DNA of 30,708 nucleotides from CF-161 sp035259145. Lineage in GTDB: Bacteria > Chloroflexota > Dormibacteria > Dormibacterales > Dormibacteraceae. Within the stretch, counting starts at the first letter, position 1, and every line of letters starts with the position of its first letter. Under the pieces are notes generated by a model that saw only the letters and a program-made list of their open reading frames with translations, ran no database searches and was not told the DNA's origin. Of this stretch, positions 12,531 through 21,593 are shown in pieces. Location: positions 1-30,708 of the forward strand of contig DATFWQ010000366.1 in the NCBI GenBank assembly GCA_035259145.1. Reading direction: 5' to 3'. The position numbers and the translations under genes are program-made.

Positions 12531-15511
12531 GGCCGGTCGCGGTGCTCGGGGCCCAGCGTGAAGTCGCCTTCTGAGATGCGCCTCGCTCCCTCGAGCACCC
12601 TGGCTTCCGCTGCAGCAGCGTCTGGAGCGACGTCGATGGCTTCACCGCGGCGGAGATCGAAAAGAACCAGCCCCGGCTGCCCGCTGCCACCAGGGAGAAG
12701 GCCTCGCCGTGCCGCCAGACCGTACATCCGGAGCTGGGTCGCGTACGCCTCCCTGAGCCGCTCGTCAAGGCGTGCGTTCGTCTTGTAGTCGACAAGCGTG
12801 GCTCTGCCGTCGACCACGCAGACCCGGTCGACGAAGCCCTTCAGCCGGACAGAGTCGCCCAGGCGCAGGTTGAACTCGACTTCGGTGCCCAGCGTACGAG
12901 CACGGGCAAGCGGGTGCGCCAGGTACCCGCGGAGCATCTCCTGGCCCGGCTCAGGCCCCTGGTACAGCTCGAGCAGGTCACCGGCGCGAGTGTGCCAGGC
13001 GTCCAGCGCGCGGTGAACGGCGGCGCCGAGCTCCGAGGCGCCTTCTCCTCGCCGTGCAGCCTGCGGCAGCAGCTCGTCTGGCGGCACGGGCACGCGCCAG
13101 ACCTGCTGGAAGCGATACCGCGCGGGGCAGACCTCGAACTGGTGCAGCTGGGAGAAGCTCAGCCGGACCTGCGACTCGCCACGCCGTCCCCCCTCCCCCC
13201 CGGGTTCCCCGCGCAAGCCGCCTCGGTGGCTGGAGGGGATTCGTTCTCGGAGCCGCTCCAGGCGGTCCAGGCGTTCGATCACCTCGTCGACCGCCGCCGC
13301 CGGCTCACCATTGCCGTCGCTTGCCGCTCGGCCGACCGACAGCTGCAGCTGTTCCGCCTTCACCACGATCGCCGCCTCGTGGTGCGCAAGCGCCCACTGC
13401 AGAAGCTCGGCAAAATGGTCGTCGGCCTCAGCGCTCACGTCAGCCGGCGCCTCCTCCGGGCGGGTGGCGCTTACGTAGAGCAGATCACGAGCACGCGTAA
13501 GCGCCACATAGACCGCGCGCCGGCGCTCCTGCCGCGCCAGCTCCACTGAGCGTGCCCCGGGTGCATGCTCCTTGAAGCGGGGGTGCTTCCCCTGATGCCA
13601 GTACTTCATCACGAATCCCATGTGGTCGGGGTCGAAAAAGAGCCGCTCGAGGTCACGCGGATTGGGGCGGCGCAGGTTGACCAGGAAGACGACGTCGAAC
13701 TCCAATCCCTTGGCGCCGTGGATGGTGAGCACGCGCACCGCGTCGGCGGCTTCGACCTCGGCCTCGCCGATCGGTATTACCGCCTCCATGATCCGGTCCA
13801 GATGAGTTACGAAATCGGCGATGCCGGCGAGACTGGCTTCGCCTTCGAAACGCGTGGCCATCTGGAGGACTTTGCGCAGGTTCAGAATGGGCCGGGGACC
13901 CTCGCGTCTGGCACGGAGCTGGCAGTGGCGGAGGTAGCCGGTCCGGTCCAGGAGACGGTTTAGCACGTCCGCGACCGTGAGCCCGTCTCTGGCAGCACCC
14001 AGCTCGTCTGTTACCCCCAGTGCCTTCTCGACCCGCCGGGCGGCATCTGCGGTCAGCTCCGGCCAGCCCTCGGCGGCGGCGGCATCGAGGCAGTCACGGA
14101 GTCGCATGCCATGCCGATCGAACCTGCGTGAAGCCAGCCGGTAGACCTCGGCGTCGCCCAGGCGAACGATCGGGCCCTGCAGCACGCGCACCAGGGCGCC
14201 GTCATCCATCGGGTCCGTGACCAGCCGCACCAGGGCGAGCACGTCCTTGACCTCCTCCCGGTCGAAGAAGCCCGACCCGCCGGTGGTCACGTACGGGATG
14301 CCCTGGGCACGCAGCTCCTCTTCGAACTCGCGGGGCAGCAGCTTGACGGAATGCGAGAGCACCGCGATCTGACCCGGCTGCCGGCCGGACTCGATCAGCC
14401 GCCGGATCTCAGCGGCCACCAGACGAGCCTCGCCCCGGGCATCACCTGCCATGACCAGCGCCACAGCCGCGCCCCCTCGACCTCGTTCCGCGGTCAGGTC
14501 AGGCTCTGCGGCGAAGTCTTGATCGCGCTGGATGAACGCCGTGGCGGCATCGAGGATCTCCTGAACAGAGCGCCGGTTGACCGTCAGCGGCTGCAGCCGG
14601 CCTGGAAAGCGGCTGCGGATGTTCTCGATCTCGGCGTCTCGCCAGCCGTAGATCGACTGCTTCGCGTCACCTACCGCGGTCACGTTGGCGAAGTCGGGAG
14701 CGGCCAGGAGCCGGATCAGCTCCAGCTGTATGCGGTTGGTGTCCTGAAACTCGTCGACCAGCACGTACCGAAACCGCTGACGGCACTGCTTCTGAAACTC
14801 GGGAACGCTCCTCAGCGCCTGGATGACGACAAGGATCAGATCGTCGAAGTCCATCCTGCCGGCCTGTCCCAGCCAGGCCTCGTAGGTGCTGTAGATCGTG
14901 TGCAGCACCTCGATGGCTTCGAGCTCTGCGCGCGCCGGAAGGGGGGTATCAGGGTGGGTCGGAACCAGCGTGCTGTGGATCTCCAGCGCGCGGCGCCGGA
15001 ACTCGTCTGCTCTGATGCCTCTGCCTTTGAGTTTGAGCGCGAACGTCGGGCCGTGCTTGATCAGGTCGTTTACCTCGTCGGGGTTGAGGGCTTCGAAGTC
15101 GGGGTCCAAGCCTGGTTCTGCGCCGCTCCGCAGCCGGGCCTGGAGGCGCTCTACAAGCAAGCGCTGGCCGATCTCGTCAAGCACCCGGATCTCGCGTGGG
15201 ATCCCGACCATGTAGGCGTCGTCGCGCAGCAGCCTGGCGCAGACGCCGTGGAAGGTCCCTATCCAGGCGTCGTCGAGGGGCCGTTCGAGCTGGCGTGTGA
15301 GCCGGACCCTGAGCTCGGTTGCCGCCGCTTCGGTGAAGGTGACGGCCAGGATGGCCTCAGGCTGCACCGCATGCCGCTCGACCAGCCATCGAAAGCGCTG
15401 GACCATCGTGTAGGTCTTGCCCGTGCCCGGGCCGGCGGCGATCAAGAAGGCGCCGTCGGGGCCGGCCTGGATGGCGGCAAGCTGCTCTGCGGTCGGGGCC
15501 TCCGTGCTCAC
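12485..15511 (-). CDS. UvrD-type helicase with C-terminal PD-(D/E)XK Fe-S nuclease (AdnAB-like subunit, second gene)
   Basis: GTG 15511 overlaps the stop of the preceding helicase gene (GTGA), which fixes a 1008-residue product and excludes a longer 5' extension. Helicase motifs are complete: Walker A 'GPGTGKT' (27-33), Walker B 'VDEFQD' with D253/E254, motif V 'TIHGAKGLEFDVVFL' and motif VI 'VYVALTRARDLLYV'. The C-terminal nuclease has 'GFVDRV' and 'VDYKT' (D908, K910). Cysteines C795, C995, C998 and C1004 have the C...CX2CX5C spacing of the AddB/Cas4-type 4Fe-4S nuclease clamp. With the upstream gene it resembles actinobacterial AdnAB, a heterodimer in which both subunits carry motor and nuclease, resecting DNA double-strand breaks. 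A Gly/Arg-rich linker (encoded near 13186-13219) joins motor and nuclease parts. Confidence 0.9.
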   Translation of the reverse strand: MSTEAPTAEQLAAIQAGPDGAFLIAAGPGTGKTYTMVQRFRWLVERHAVQPEAILAVTFTEAAATELRVRLTRQLERPLDDAWIGTFHGVCARLLRDDAYMVGIPREIRVLDEIGQRLLVERLQARLRSGAEPGLDPDFEALNPDEVNDLIKHGPTFALKLKGRGIRADEFRRRALEIHSTLVPTHPDTPLPARAELEAIEVLHTIYSTYEAWLGQAGRMDFDDLILVVIQALRSVPEFQKQCRQRFRYVLVDEFQDTNRIQLELIRLLAAPDFANVTAVGDAKQSIYGWRDAEIENIRSRFPGRLQPLTVNRRSVQEILDAATAFIQRDQDFAAEPDLTAERGRGGAAVALVMAGDARGEARLVAAEIRRLIESGRQPGQIAVLSHSVKLLPREFEEELRAQGIPYVTTGGSGFFDREEVKDVLALVRLVTDPMDDGALVRVLQGPIVRLGDAEVYRLASRRFDRHGMRLRDCLDAAAAEGWPELTADAARRVEKALGVTDELGAARDGLTVADVLNRLLDRTGYLRHCQLRARREGPRPILNLRKVLQMATRFEGEASLAGIADFVTHLDRIMEAVIPIGEAEVEAADAVRVLTIHGAKGLEFDVVFLVNLRRPNPRDLERLFFDPDHMGFVMKYWHQGKHPRFKEHAPGARSVELARQERRRAVYVALTRARDLLYVSATRPEEAPADVSAEADDHFAELLQWALAHHEAAIVVKAEQLQLSVGRAASDGNGEPAAAVDEVIERLDRLERLRERIPSSHRGGLRGEPGGEGGRRGESQVRLSFSQLHQFEVCPARYRFQQVWRVPVPPDELLPQAARRGEGASELGAAVHRALDAWHTRAGDLLELYQGPEPGQEMLRGYLAHPLARARTLGTEVEFNLRLGDSVRLKGFVDRVCVVDGRATLVDYKTNARLDERLREAYATQLRMYGLAARRGLLPGGSGQPGLVLFDLRRGEAIDVAPDAAAAEARVLEGARRISEGDFTLGPEHRDRPCFLCSYRPLCPNRR
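13186..13219. repeat. Possible degenerate copy of the palindromic repeat inside a helicase gene
   Basis: The C-run order CCCCCCTCCCCC, CGGGT and CCCC resembles copy A at 4841-4871, but the inner hairpin is missing. In frame it encodes a Gly/Arg-rich linker ('RGEPGGEGGRRG'). Low-complexity G/C runs could give this by chance. Confidence 0.25.
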
Positions 15512-18500
15512 TCCGGAGGGTGGCCTCCATAAGGACAGACCTGGGCGTGGGGGCAGCCGAACCAGCTCAAGCAGGTGCCGATCGAAGCCCTGGGCGCGGG
15601 CGCAAAGTCTCCGGCCCGGATTCTCCGGATTGCGTCCACCGCCGCTGTGCGACCACGCTCGAGGTCCTCGTCGCCCACCGTGCGCTGCATCCACTCCCGC
15701 ACGCCCAGCGCGGGCTCACCGAGCGTGAACAGGACCTGGCGCATGCTCCCGAACACGGTGTCCTTCGGATACCAGAGGGAGAGGAACCGCGGCCGAAGCG
15801 CGATCGGCCGCCCCTCCTCGTCGACACCATCGCGACACGCCAGGTAGTACATGAGGAGCTGGACGTCAGCCAGCTCGGGGCCGAAGTAGTCGTCGTACGC
15901 GTGCTGTGCGCTGCGGCCGCGGCCGGTCTTGTAGTCCACGACCTCGCATGTGCCCTCCCCGGTGTCGTTTACGCGGTCGATCTTTCCGTGAATCTCGGCA
16001 CCGTCGAGCCACAGCGTGAACTTGCGCTCGACCATCATCGTGCCGAGCCGCCGGATGGGCTGCAGGCTGGTCGCGAATCGAATGTAGTTGTCAAGGATGC
16101 GCCGCACCTCTTGCTCCTCCGCACGGCGATCCAGGACCGAGTCGACGCGGTTCAAGTAGCTCTCAAGATGCTGGAGCAGCGCCTTCTCCAGCCATTCCTG
16201 CTGCAGCTCGTGCGGGAGCTGGCGCCACTCGGCCTCACGGCTGTGGAAGTCCTCGAGCACACGATGCAGGAAGCTCCCGCGCTCCATCTCCACACCGCGG
16301 GGCGGCGCGACCAGGCCGGGGTGGTGGTTGTACCAGTAGAGGCGCGGGCACTTCAGGTAGTCATTGAGCGAAGTCGGGCTGAAGTGACCGGGGGTCACCC
16401 CTTCCGGCCTCGTCAGGTACGGCTCGAACGAGCGCCCCGCTTCGGGGTCGGTTATGAAACCCAGGTCCGCACCCAGCGCGGCGAGCCTGGCCCGGCTCGT
16501 CTCGGCGAGCCGCACGCCGGCCAGCACCGTCTCGGCTTCTGACAATGTGAGAACAGAACCGGCATCCACGCGTGCCTCCGACCGCGTCAGCTCGCTTCGG
16601 TGCACGCCCTCGAACGCCGGGTCGAGGAATGGCGAGGGCCCGGCCAGACCGTCGTACTCATCCGCGTACGTCACGTATAGGCGCTGGCGCGCCCGGGTGA
16701 TGCCCACGTAAGCCAGGCGACCCTCCTCTGCTGCGTGCTCTTGCGGATTCGAGGGCCATGACGGGCGAAACCCGTCCAGGGTTTGCTCGAGCCAGCGCTG
16801 GTCGCTGTCGTCGAGGAGCGGGTGCGGGCGGGCGGCGAGTGGAAAGAGTCCCTGGGCAAAGCCGCTCAGAAAGACCACCTTGTACTCCAGGCCCTTGGCC
16901 TGGTGGACGGTCATCACCTGAACGGCCTCGCGCTGAGCAGCCGCGGCCGGGTCGGCATCGTCCACGGCGCGCGCGATCAGCGAATCGAGACGAGCGGCCA
17001 CGTCGCCCAGCACGGGCGGAGTGCCGTGGAGCCGTCTCCAGACCTCGTCGAGCTGGTTGAACGCTTCGAGTGCCGCCCTCAGACTGGCAAGACTCTGCTC
17101 TCGCTCCTCCTCGGGCACCGGCAGCGCCAGCACCCGCTCCATGACCCCGGCCTCGATCAGGATGGTGTAGGCAAGCGCCGCCAGCGGCAGGCGTCGTGAC
17201 TGGCGGACCACCTCGTAGTAGGCGCTGACGGCCGCGTGCAGCGCCCGCAGCTCCTCCGCCGAGAGGAATTCCGCGAAGTCGGGGGGCTTCGTGGGGCTGG
17301 CGTCGGTCTGGGTGTCGGGTTCGCCCCAGGGAAGCGGCCAGGCCTCGGGGTCGGTTCCGTGCAGCCAGTAGATCAGCCGGCGCAGGACCCTGGCGAAGGC
17401 TCGGCCCTCCTCGATCGCGTGGCGGCGGAGCCTGCCCACGGCGCGGTGACCGACGCCGCTCAGGCCCGAGGCGAGGACGCGCTCCAGCGACTCCGGCTCC
17501 TGCGGTAGGTACACGGCGCGCAGGTAAGTGAGCAGGAAGCGCACGACCTCGTTGCGGGCGATGGCGCCCACCCCTCGCACCTCGTAGGGCAGATCCAGAG
17601 CCCTGATCGCCTCCTCGAACGGGGCCGAGAGCGTGGTCGTCGAGCGCAGCAGGACGGCGAAGTCGCGGGGTCGCAGGTCCGGGTCTTCGAGCATCAGGCG
17701 GCGGATTTCGCGGGCCACGAAGAACGCCTCGTCGACCGCGGTGGCCTCTCTCGCGACTCGCACGGAGGGGCCGCCCTCGTCGGGCTCTGCGCGTCCGCTT
17801 GCGAAGGTGGTCGCATGCGCGTCTGCCTGCGTTGCCGCGAGCAGGCTCCGACCCACGGCCAGCACAGACGGGGGGCAGCGGTGGCTGACCGCGAGTTCGA
17901 TCGACGGGCCACCGTATACGCGCGCAAAGTCCTGCGCCAGCAGACGCGGCACCGTGCCACGGAAACCGTAGATCGACTGGTCCGCGTCGCCGGCCACCAG
18001 CAGTCGTGGTGAACTTGCGGGCGGAGCCAGCGTCCGCAGCAGGTGAAACTGCGCGGGATCGACATCCTGGAACTCGTCGACGAGGACGTAAAGGAATCTC
18101 CGCTGCAGGCTCTCGAGAACGTCCGGACGCGCCTCGAGCAGCGCGATAGCGTCAGAGATCAGATCTCGAAAGTCGCGCAGCCCCGCGGCGTCGAGCCGCG
18201 ACTGGTAGGCGCTGTACACGTACGCCAGCGCCTTCAAGCGCTGGGTGCCCGAGGTCTGGGCGAGCAGCGAAAGCTCGGCCTGGTGCACGCGATTCTGCTT
18301 GAGCAGAGCCACAAAGGCCAGGGCATCTTGAGCGAAGCTGTCGGTCCGGGCAACCCTCGCGAGGGTGCCCAAGCCCGAGCCGTCAAGCTCGAGAAGCGTC
18401 CGGCGCATGGCCAGCCACTCCTGGAAGCCGCTCATCAGCAACCGCCCAGGGTCCGGGCGGTGGTCACGCAGCAGGCGGCCGCAGAAGCTGTGGAAGGTGC

Positions 18501-18735
18501 TGATCGGTGCTTCGTCGTATGAGTCGCGCAGGCGCTCGTCGAGGCGGAGCGCAATCTCGCCGGCGGCGGCCGTCGAGAACGTCAGCACCAGGATCTGCCC
18601 CCGTGCTGCCCTGCGGCTCTCGACCAGCTCCACATAGAGGTCCACCAGCGCCTGCGTCTTCCCGGCGCCGGGGCCGGCGAGCAGGCGCGTCGGCCGGTCA
18701 AACGTCTCCGCGCTGAATTTCGAGGGTGGTGCCAT
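15508..18735 (-). CDS. UvrD-type helicase with C-terminal PD-(D/E)XK nuclease (AdnAB-like subunit, first gene)
   Basis: ATG 18735 is preferred because AGGAGGT lies 10 bases upstream; ATG 18813 and TTG 18828 are in-frame alternatives. The 1075-residue protein has Walker A 'GPGAGKT' (21-27), Walker B 'VDEFQD' (219-224), motif IV/V segments ending 'TVHQAKGLEYKVVFL' and motif VI 'AYVGITRARQRLYV'. The nuclease domain has 'GKIDRV' and 'VDYKTG' (D934, K936). C796, C1055, C1061 and C1067 could hold an Fe-S cluster, but the CX5CX5C spacing differs from the CX2CX5C of its partner. Its stop overlaps the start of the partner gene, so the two are probably co-translated and form a heterodimeric resection motor-nuclease. 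A weak LexA-like site lies at 18822-18835. Confidence 0.9.
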   Translation of the reverse strand: MAPPSKFSAETFDRPTRLLAGPGAGKTQALVDLYVELVESRRAARGQILVLTFSTAAAGEIALRLDERLRDSYDEAPISTFHSFCGRLLRDHRPDPGRLLMSGFQEWLAMRRTLLELDGSGLGTLARVARTDSFAQDALAFVALLKQNRVHQAELSLLAQTSGTQRLKALAYVYSAYQSRLDAAGLRDFRDLISDAIALLEARPDVLESLQRRFLYVLVDEFQDVDPAQFHLLRTLAPPASSPRLLVAGDADQSIYGFRGTVPRLLAQDFARVYGGPSIELAVSHRCPPSVLAVGRSLLAATQADAHATTFASGRAEPDEGGPSVRVAREATAVDEAFFVAREIRRLMLEDPDLRPRDFAVLLRSTTTLSAPFEEAIRALDLPYEVRGVGAIARNEVVRFLLTYLRAVYLPQEPESLERVLASGLSGVGHRAVGRLRRHAIEEGRAFARVLRRLIYWLHGTDPEAWPLPWGEPDTQTDASPTKPPDFAEFLSAEELRALHAAVSAYYEVVRQSRRLPLAALAYTILIEAGVMERVLALPVPEEEREQSLASLRAALEAFNQLDEVWRRLHGTPPVLGDVAARLDSLIARAVDDADPAAAAQREAVQVMTVHQAKGLEYKVVFLSGFAQGLFPLAARPHPLLDDSDQRWLEQTLDGFRPSWPSNPQEHAAEEGRLAYVGITRARQRLYVTYADEYDGLAGPSPFLDPAFEGVHRSELTRSEARVDAGSVLTLSEAETVLAGVRLAETSRARLAALGADLGFITDPEAGRSFEPYLTRPEGVTPGHFSPTSLNDYLKCPRLYWYNHHPGLVAPPRGVEMERGSFLHRVLEDFHSREAEWRQLPHELQQEWLEKALLQHLESYLNRVDSVLDRRAEEQEVRRILDNYIRFATSLQPIRRLGTMMVERKFTLWLDGAEIHGKIDRVNDTGEGTCEVVDYKTGRGRSAQHAYDDYFGPELADVQLLMYYLACRDGVDEEGRPIALRPRFLSLWYPKDTVFGSMRQVLFTLGEPALGVREWMQRTVGDEDLERGRTAAVDAIRRIRAGDFAPAPRASIGTCLSWFGCPHAQVCPYGGHPPE

Positions 18736-18780
18736 CGAGATGTTCACCTCCTCCCAACCGCTCGAGTTGGAGCGCTCCCC

Positions 18781-18792
18781 AACCGGCCGGTT
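18781..18792. promoter_or_regulatory. 12-bp perfect palindrome upstream of the helicase-nuclease operon
   Basis: AACCGGCCGGTT lies 46 bases upstream of ATG 18735. It may be a regulator site or part of the leader. If ATG 18813 were the real start it would be coding. No regulator is assigned. Confidence 0.3.
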
Positions 18793-18821
18793 CTGGACAT
18801 CGTTTCTACTCATCACCAGGC

Positions 18822-18835
18822 CGAACAATTGTTTT
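18822..18835. promoter_or_regulatory. Candidate LexA/SOS-type site
   Basis: CGAACAATTGTTTT contains the 10-bp palindrome AACAATTGTT and resembles the Gram-positive LexA consensus (CGAAC-N4-GTTCG), with one half-site imperfect. It lies about 87 bases upstream of the first helicase-nuclease start, a plausible place for damage-inducible control. Confidence 0.3.
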
Positions 18836-18946
18836 GCATCTGCACGCCACCAGGCAAGGCCGCTCGTTAAGGGTCAGTGCTGCCGAGTGGGGTCAGTTCT
18901 GACATAGCAGCTGGAACTGCCTCGGCGACGACGGTTACCAACACTC

Positions 18947-19819
18947 TCAGAGGTCACGAGCCACGGGGATCACATCCCGACCGATGATCTCTAGAGGCTC
19001 GATCCGCTCGATGTCCCTGACCGATCCGATCACCGTCTCGATGCCCATCCGGGACAGCCAGCGCAGCTGGCCGATCAGCTTGCCGACCCTGGCGCCGCCC
19101 TCACCCACGTCGAACGAAAACAGGCTGGTCTTCTCGATAGTGCCGTAGTCTCGCCCTTCCGCCTCGCAGTGACGCTTGAGCACTTCCAGCTTGTGTGGCA
19201 CCCGAGGCGACGGGAACAGGTTGCATGCGTCGGCGTAACGGGCGACCAGCCTCAGCGTCTTGCGCTCGCCGCCGCCGCCGATCAGGATCGGTGGGTGCGG
19301 CCGGCTCAGGCTCTGCGGGGAGTTGAGGGGGCGCTCCAGCGTGTAGTGCCGGCCTCTGAACGGGGCATCGTCGTCGCTCCACATGCGCAGGCAGATCTGG
19401 ATCGCTTCCTCGAGCCGCTCGAAACGCTCGGACAGCGGCGGAAAAGGCACGCCGAGACCCCGGTGCTCCTGTTCGTTCCAGGCGGCGCCGATGCCGAGCC
19501 AGGCCCGACCACCCGAGAGGACGTCCAGTGTCGTCACAGCCTTGGCGAGGATGCCGGGGTGCCGGTAGGTCACCCCGGTGACCATCGCCATGACCTTGAC
19601 CCGCGAGGTGTGCGCGGCGATGAAGGCCAGGGCTGTGTATGCCTCCAGCATCTCGCGCTCTGGCGGGCCGAAGCCACGGATCTGGAAGAGGTGGTCCATG
19701 ACGCTGACGGAGTCGAACCCCGCCTGGTCGGCGGTGCGCGCGATCGTGGCCAGATCTGCACCAAGATGCTCCGGTCCGCCCTGCCAGGTGAAGCTCGGGA
19801 TCTGGAGGCCGATCTTCAA
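18947..19819 (-). CDS. LLM-class F420-dependent oxidoreductase
   Basis: From TTG 19819 the product is 290 residues and begins 'LKIGLQIPSFTWQGG', the expected N-terminus for this luciferase-like family; TTG 19828 is the alternative. Further upstream the frame shows no family similarity and crosses into the divergent MFS gene. Typical segments include 'TIARTADQAGFDSVSVMDH', 'LDVLSGGRAWLGIGAAWNEQEHRGLGVPFPP' and 'HPPILIGGGGERKTLRLVARYADACN'. Relatives use coenzyme F420 in a TIM-barrel to move hydride to diverse substrates, although some use FMN, so the cofactor is inferred. A TACGAT hexamer at 19828-19833 (minus strand) is 8 bases from the TTG and suggests a leaderless transcript. Confidence 0.85.
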   Translation of the reverse strand: MKIGLQIPSFTWQGGPEHLGADLATIARTADQAGFDSVSVMDHLFQIRGFGPPEREMLEAYTALAFIAAHTSRVKVMAMVTGVTYRHPGILAKAVTTLDVLSGGRAWLGIGAAWNEQEHRGLGVPFPPLSERFERLEEAIQICLRMWSDDDAPFRGRHYTLERPLNSPQSLSRPHPPILIGGGGERKTLRLVARYADACNLFPSPRVPHKLEVLKRHCEAEGRDYGTIEKTSLFSFDVGEGGARVGKLIGQLRWLSRMGIETVIGSVRDIERIEPLEIIGRDVIPVARDL

Positions 19820-19931
19820 GGGGGTCAATCGTACACAGGGCAGACAGCACAGACTCGGATGGCGCGGACGCGGTTCCCACATCAGCTGAAAACGCCGCCC
19901 GGCGGGTCGCCGGCCGCTGATTCCGCGTTCG

Positions 19932-21116
19932 GTGCCGTGGCCTGCCGTGGCTCGGCCTGACGCGCTTCGCAGCGGGCACACGGTCGTCATCGCGCTCGCC
20001 GCGTTCGTGGCGCTTGGCCTGCCGGACGGCATGCTCGGCGTGGCGTGGCCATCAATGCGCGGCACGTTCGGCCAGCCGCTGGCTGCTCTCGGCCTGGTGC
20101 TGCTGGGGCTCACGTGCGGCTACCTGGCGGCCAGCGCGGCGAGTGGCTTTGTGGAGGTACGCCTCGGGACCGCCGCCGTCTTGATGGCCGGCCTGGCAGC
20201 CTCGGCTGTGGGGACGCTGGCGTTCGCGACGGCCCCCAGCTGGCCCCTGCTGGTGCTGGCCGCTTTCTTCCTCGGCCTGGGCGCCGGGTCGGTGGACGCT
20301 GGTGCCAACGCCTACGTGGCGCTCGAGCACGGGGTCGCTCCGCTGAACCTTCTCCACGCCGGCTACGGGCTCGGTGCGGCGCTCGGACCCGCAGTCATGA
20401 CGGTCTTGCTGGCCGCCGGGCTGGTGTGGCGTCTTGCCTACGCGGGCATGGTCGCAGTGGAGCTGGCCCTGCTCGTGGCGGTCGGCAGCACGTGGCGGTC
20501 ATGGTCTGTGACCCGCCGTAGGCCGGCACTCAGCAGCAAGCCCGGGGTTGCTGTGCCGCTCGCCCTCGTGGCGGCCAGCCTGGCCATGTTCTTCGTCTAC
20601 ACGGGAGTCGAGATGGGCGCCGGCCAGTGGTCTTACACCTTCCTGACTGCGGCCCGAGCCGTCCCCGGCCCCGCCGCCGGTCTGGCCGTGTCCGGTTACT
20701 GGGCGGGCCTGACCATCGGCAGGCTGGCTGGCTACGCCACGGGCGAACGCCTCGGGCCACTGCGACTGCTCCACGTCTCGGTGGCAGTGTCTGTGGCGGC
20801 TGTCGCGATTTACTGGTCGGCACGCTCTCCGCTGGCAGCAATGGCCGCGCTGGCTGCCACCGGCGTCGGCCTCGGACCCATCTTCCCATCCCTCGTCGCC
20901 CTGACCCCGATCAGGGTCGGTGAGGCCGCCGCGTCACGGATTGTCGGTCTCCAGGTGGCGGTAGCGAGTGCCGGAGGCTCGCTTGGCCCAGCCGCCGTCG
21001 GAGTGGTGCTGCAGGGAAAGGGACCGGGACTGCTGCCTCTCTGCCTTGCCGCCGGCGCCGCGATCCTCCTTGCCCTGCACGTCGTGACGAGCGTCGCGGT
21101 GCGGGAGCGGCGGTGA
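19932..21116 (+). CDS. MFS transporter
   Basis: The 394-residue protein from GTG 19932 (GTG 19947 is an alternative) has about 12 hydrophobic helices in two halves, with a basic cytoplasmic loop near residue 190 ('STWRSWSVTRRRP'). Features such as 'GLPDGMLGVAWPSM' in helix 1 and 'GAGSVDAGANAYVALEH' in helices 4-5 resemble the FucP/YbjJ-like branch of the major facilitator superfamily. The substrate is unknown. It is divergent from the LLM oxidoreductase and is followed after 3 bases by a MOSC-domain gene, so it may be co-transcribed with the latter. Confidence 0.88.
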   Translation: MPWPAVARPDALRSGHTVVIALAAFVALGLPDGMLGVAWPSMRGTFGQPLAALGLVLLGLTCGYLAASAASGFVEVRLGTAAVLMAGLAASAVGTLAFATAPSWPLLVLAAFFLGLGAGSVDAGANAYVALEHGVAPLNLLHAGYGLGAALGPAVMTVLLAAGLVWRLAYAGMVAVELALLVAVGSTWRSWSVTRRRPALSSKPGVAVPLALVAASLAMFFVYTGVEMGAGQWSYTFLTAARAVPGPAAGLAVSGYWAGLTIGRLAGYATGERLGPLRLLHVSVAVSVAAVAIYWSARSPLAAMAALAATGVGLGPIFPSLVALTPIRVGEAAASRIVGLQVAVASAGGSLGPAAVGVVLQGKGPGLLPLCLAAGAAILLALHVVTSVAVRERR

Positions 21117-21119
21117 TAG

Positions 21120-21578
21120 ATGCCGGACAATGGTCGAAAGATGGCCGAAGTCGTTTCCATCCACACTGCGAGTGAGCGCAGCGGGCCGGCTCAGGCGCTG
21201 GCGGAGGCTGAAGTCGTGACAGACTACGGCATCGCAGGCGATTGGCGGTCGCACCCTCGAAACACGCGTCAGTTGACGCTCATCGAAGAGGAGGGCCTGC
21301 TCGCTTCCGGCAGCCGGCTGGGGCTGACGATCCCCCCTGGCGCCAGCCGCCGCCAGGTTGTGGTGCGCGGCGTCTCACTCAACGCGACGCTGGGCAAGAA
21401 CGTTCGCCTGGGCCAGGTCGTTGTCGAGGTCACCGATCTCTGCGACCCGTGCGCGAACATGGAGCGGACGATCGGGCCTGGGGCCAGGCTGGCGATGGCC
21501 ACTCGCGGTGGCATCTGTGCACGGGTGCTCGAAGGCGGCACGCTGCGAGTAGGCGACCAGGTTGTCATCGAGACGTAG
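21120..21578 (+). CDS. MOSC domain protein
   Basis: The 152-residue protein is a standalone MOSC domain: 'VVSIHTASE' at the start, 'GIAGDWRSHPRNTRQLTLIEEEGL', 'VVRGVSLNATLGK', then 'DLCDPCANME' with the conserved Cys pair, and 'GGICARVLEGGTLRVGDQV' at the end. MOSC domains occur in molybdenum-cofactor sulfurase C-termini and in YiiM/mARC-type proteins, where a Cys can bind the cofactor or carry sulfur. Whether this short form binds Moco is inference. ATG 21120 is 3 bases after the MFS stop; ATG 21141 ('MAEVVSIH') is an equally plausible start. Confidence 0.88.
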   Translation: MPDNGRKMAEVVSIHTASERSGPAQALAEAEVVTDYGIAGDWRSHPRNTRQLTLIEEEGLLASGSRLGLTIPPGASRRQVVVRGVSLNATLGKNVRLGQVVVEVTDLCDPCANMERTIGPGARLAMATRGGICARVLEGGTLRVGDQVVIET

Positions 21579-21593
21579 CCTGCCGGTCCCGCG

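Noticed and set aside
15511..15694. N-terminal extension of the second helicase to 15694
   Set aside because: The extension overlaps the upstream helicase's conserved cysteine-containing C-terminus; GTG 15511 with GTGA overlap is the better start.
12485..18735. AddA/AddB or RecB/RecC interpretation of the helicase pair
   Set aside because: Both proteins have intact Walker A, Walker B and motif V/VI plus a nuclease domain. AddB and RecC would show degenerate helicase motifs in one partner.
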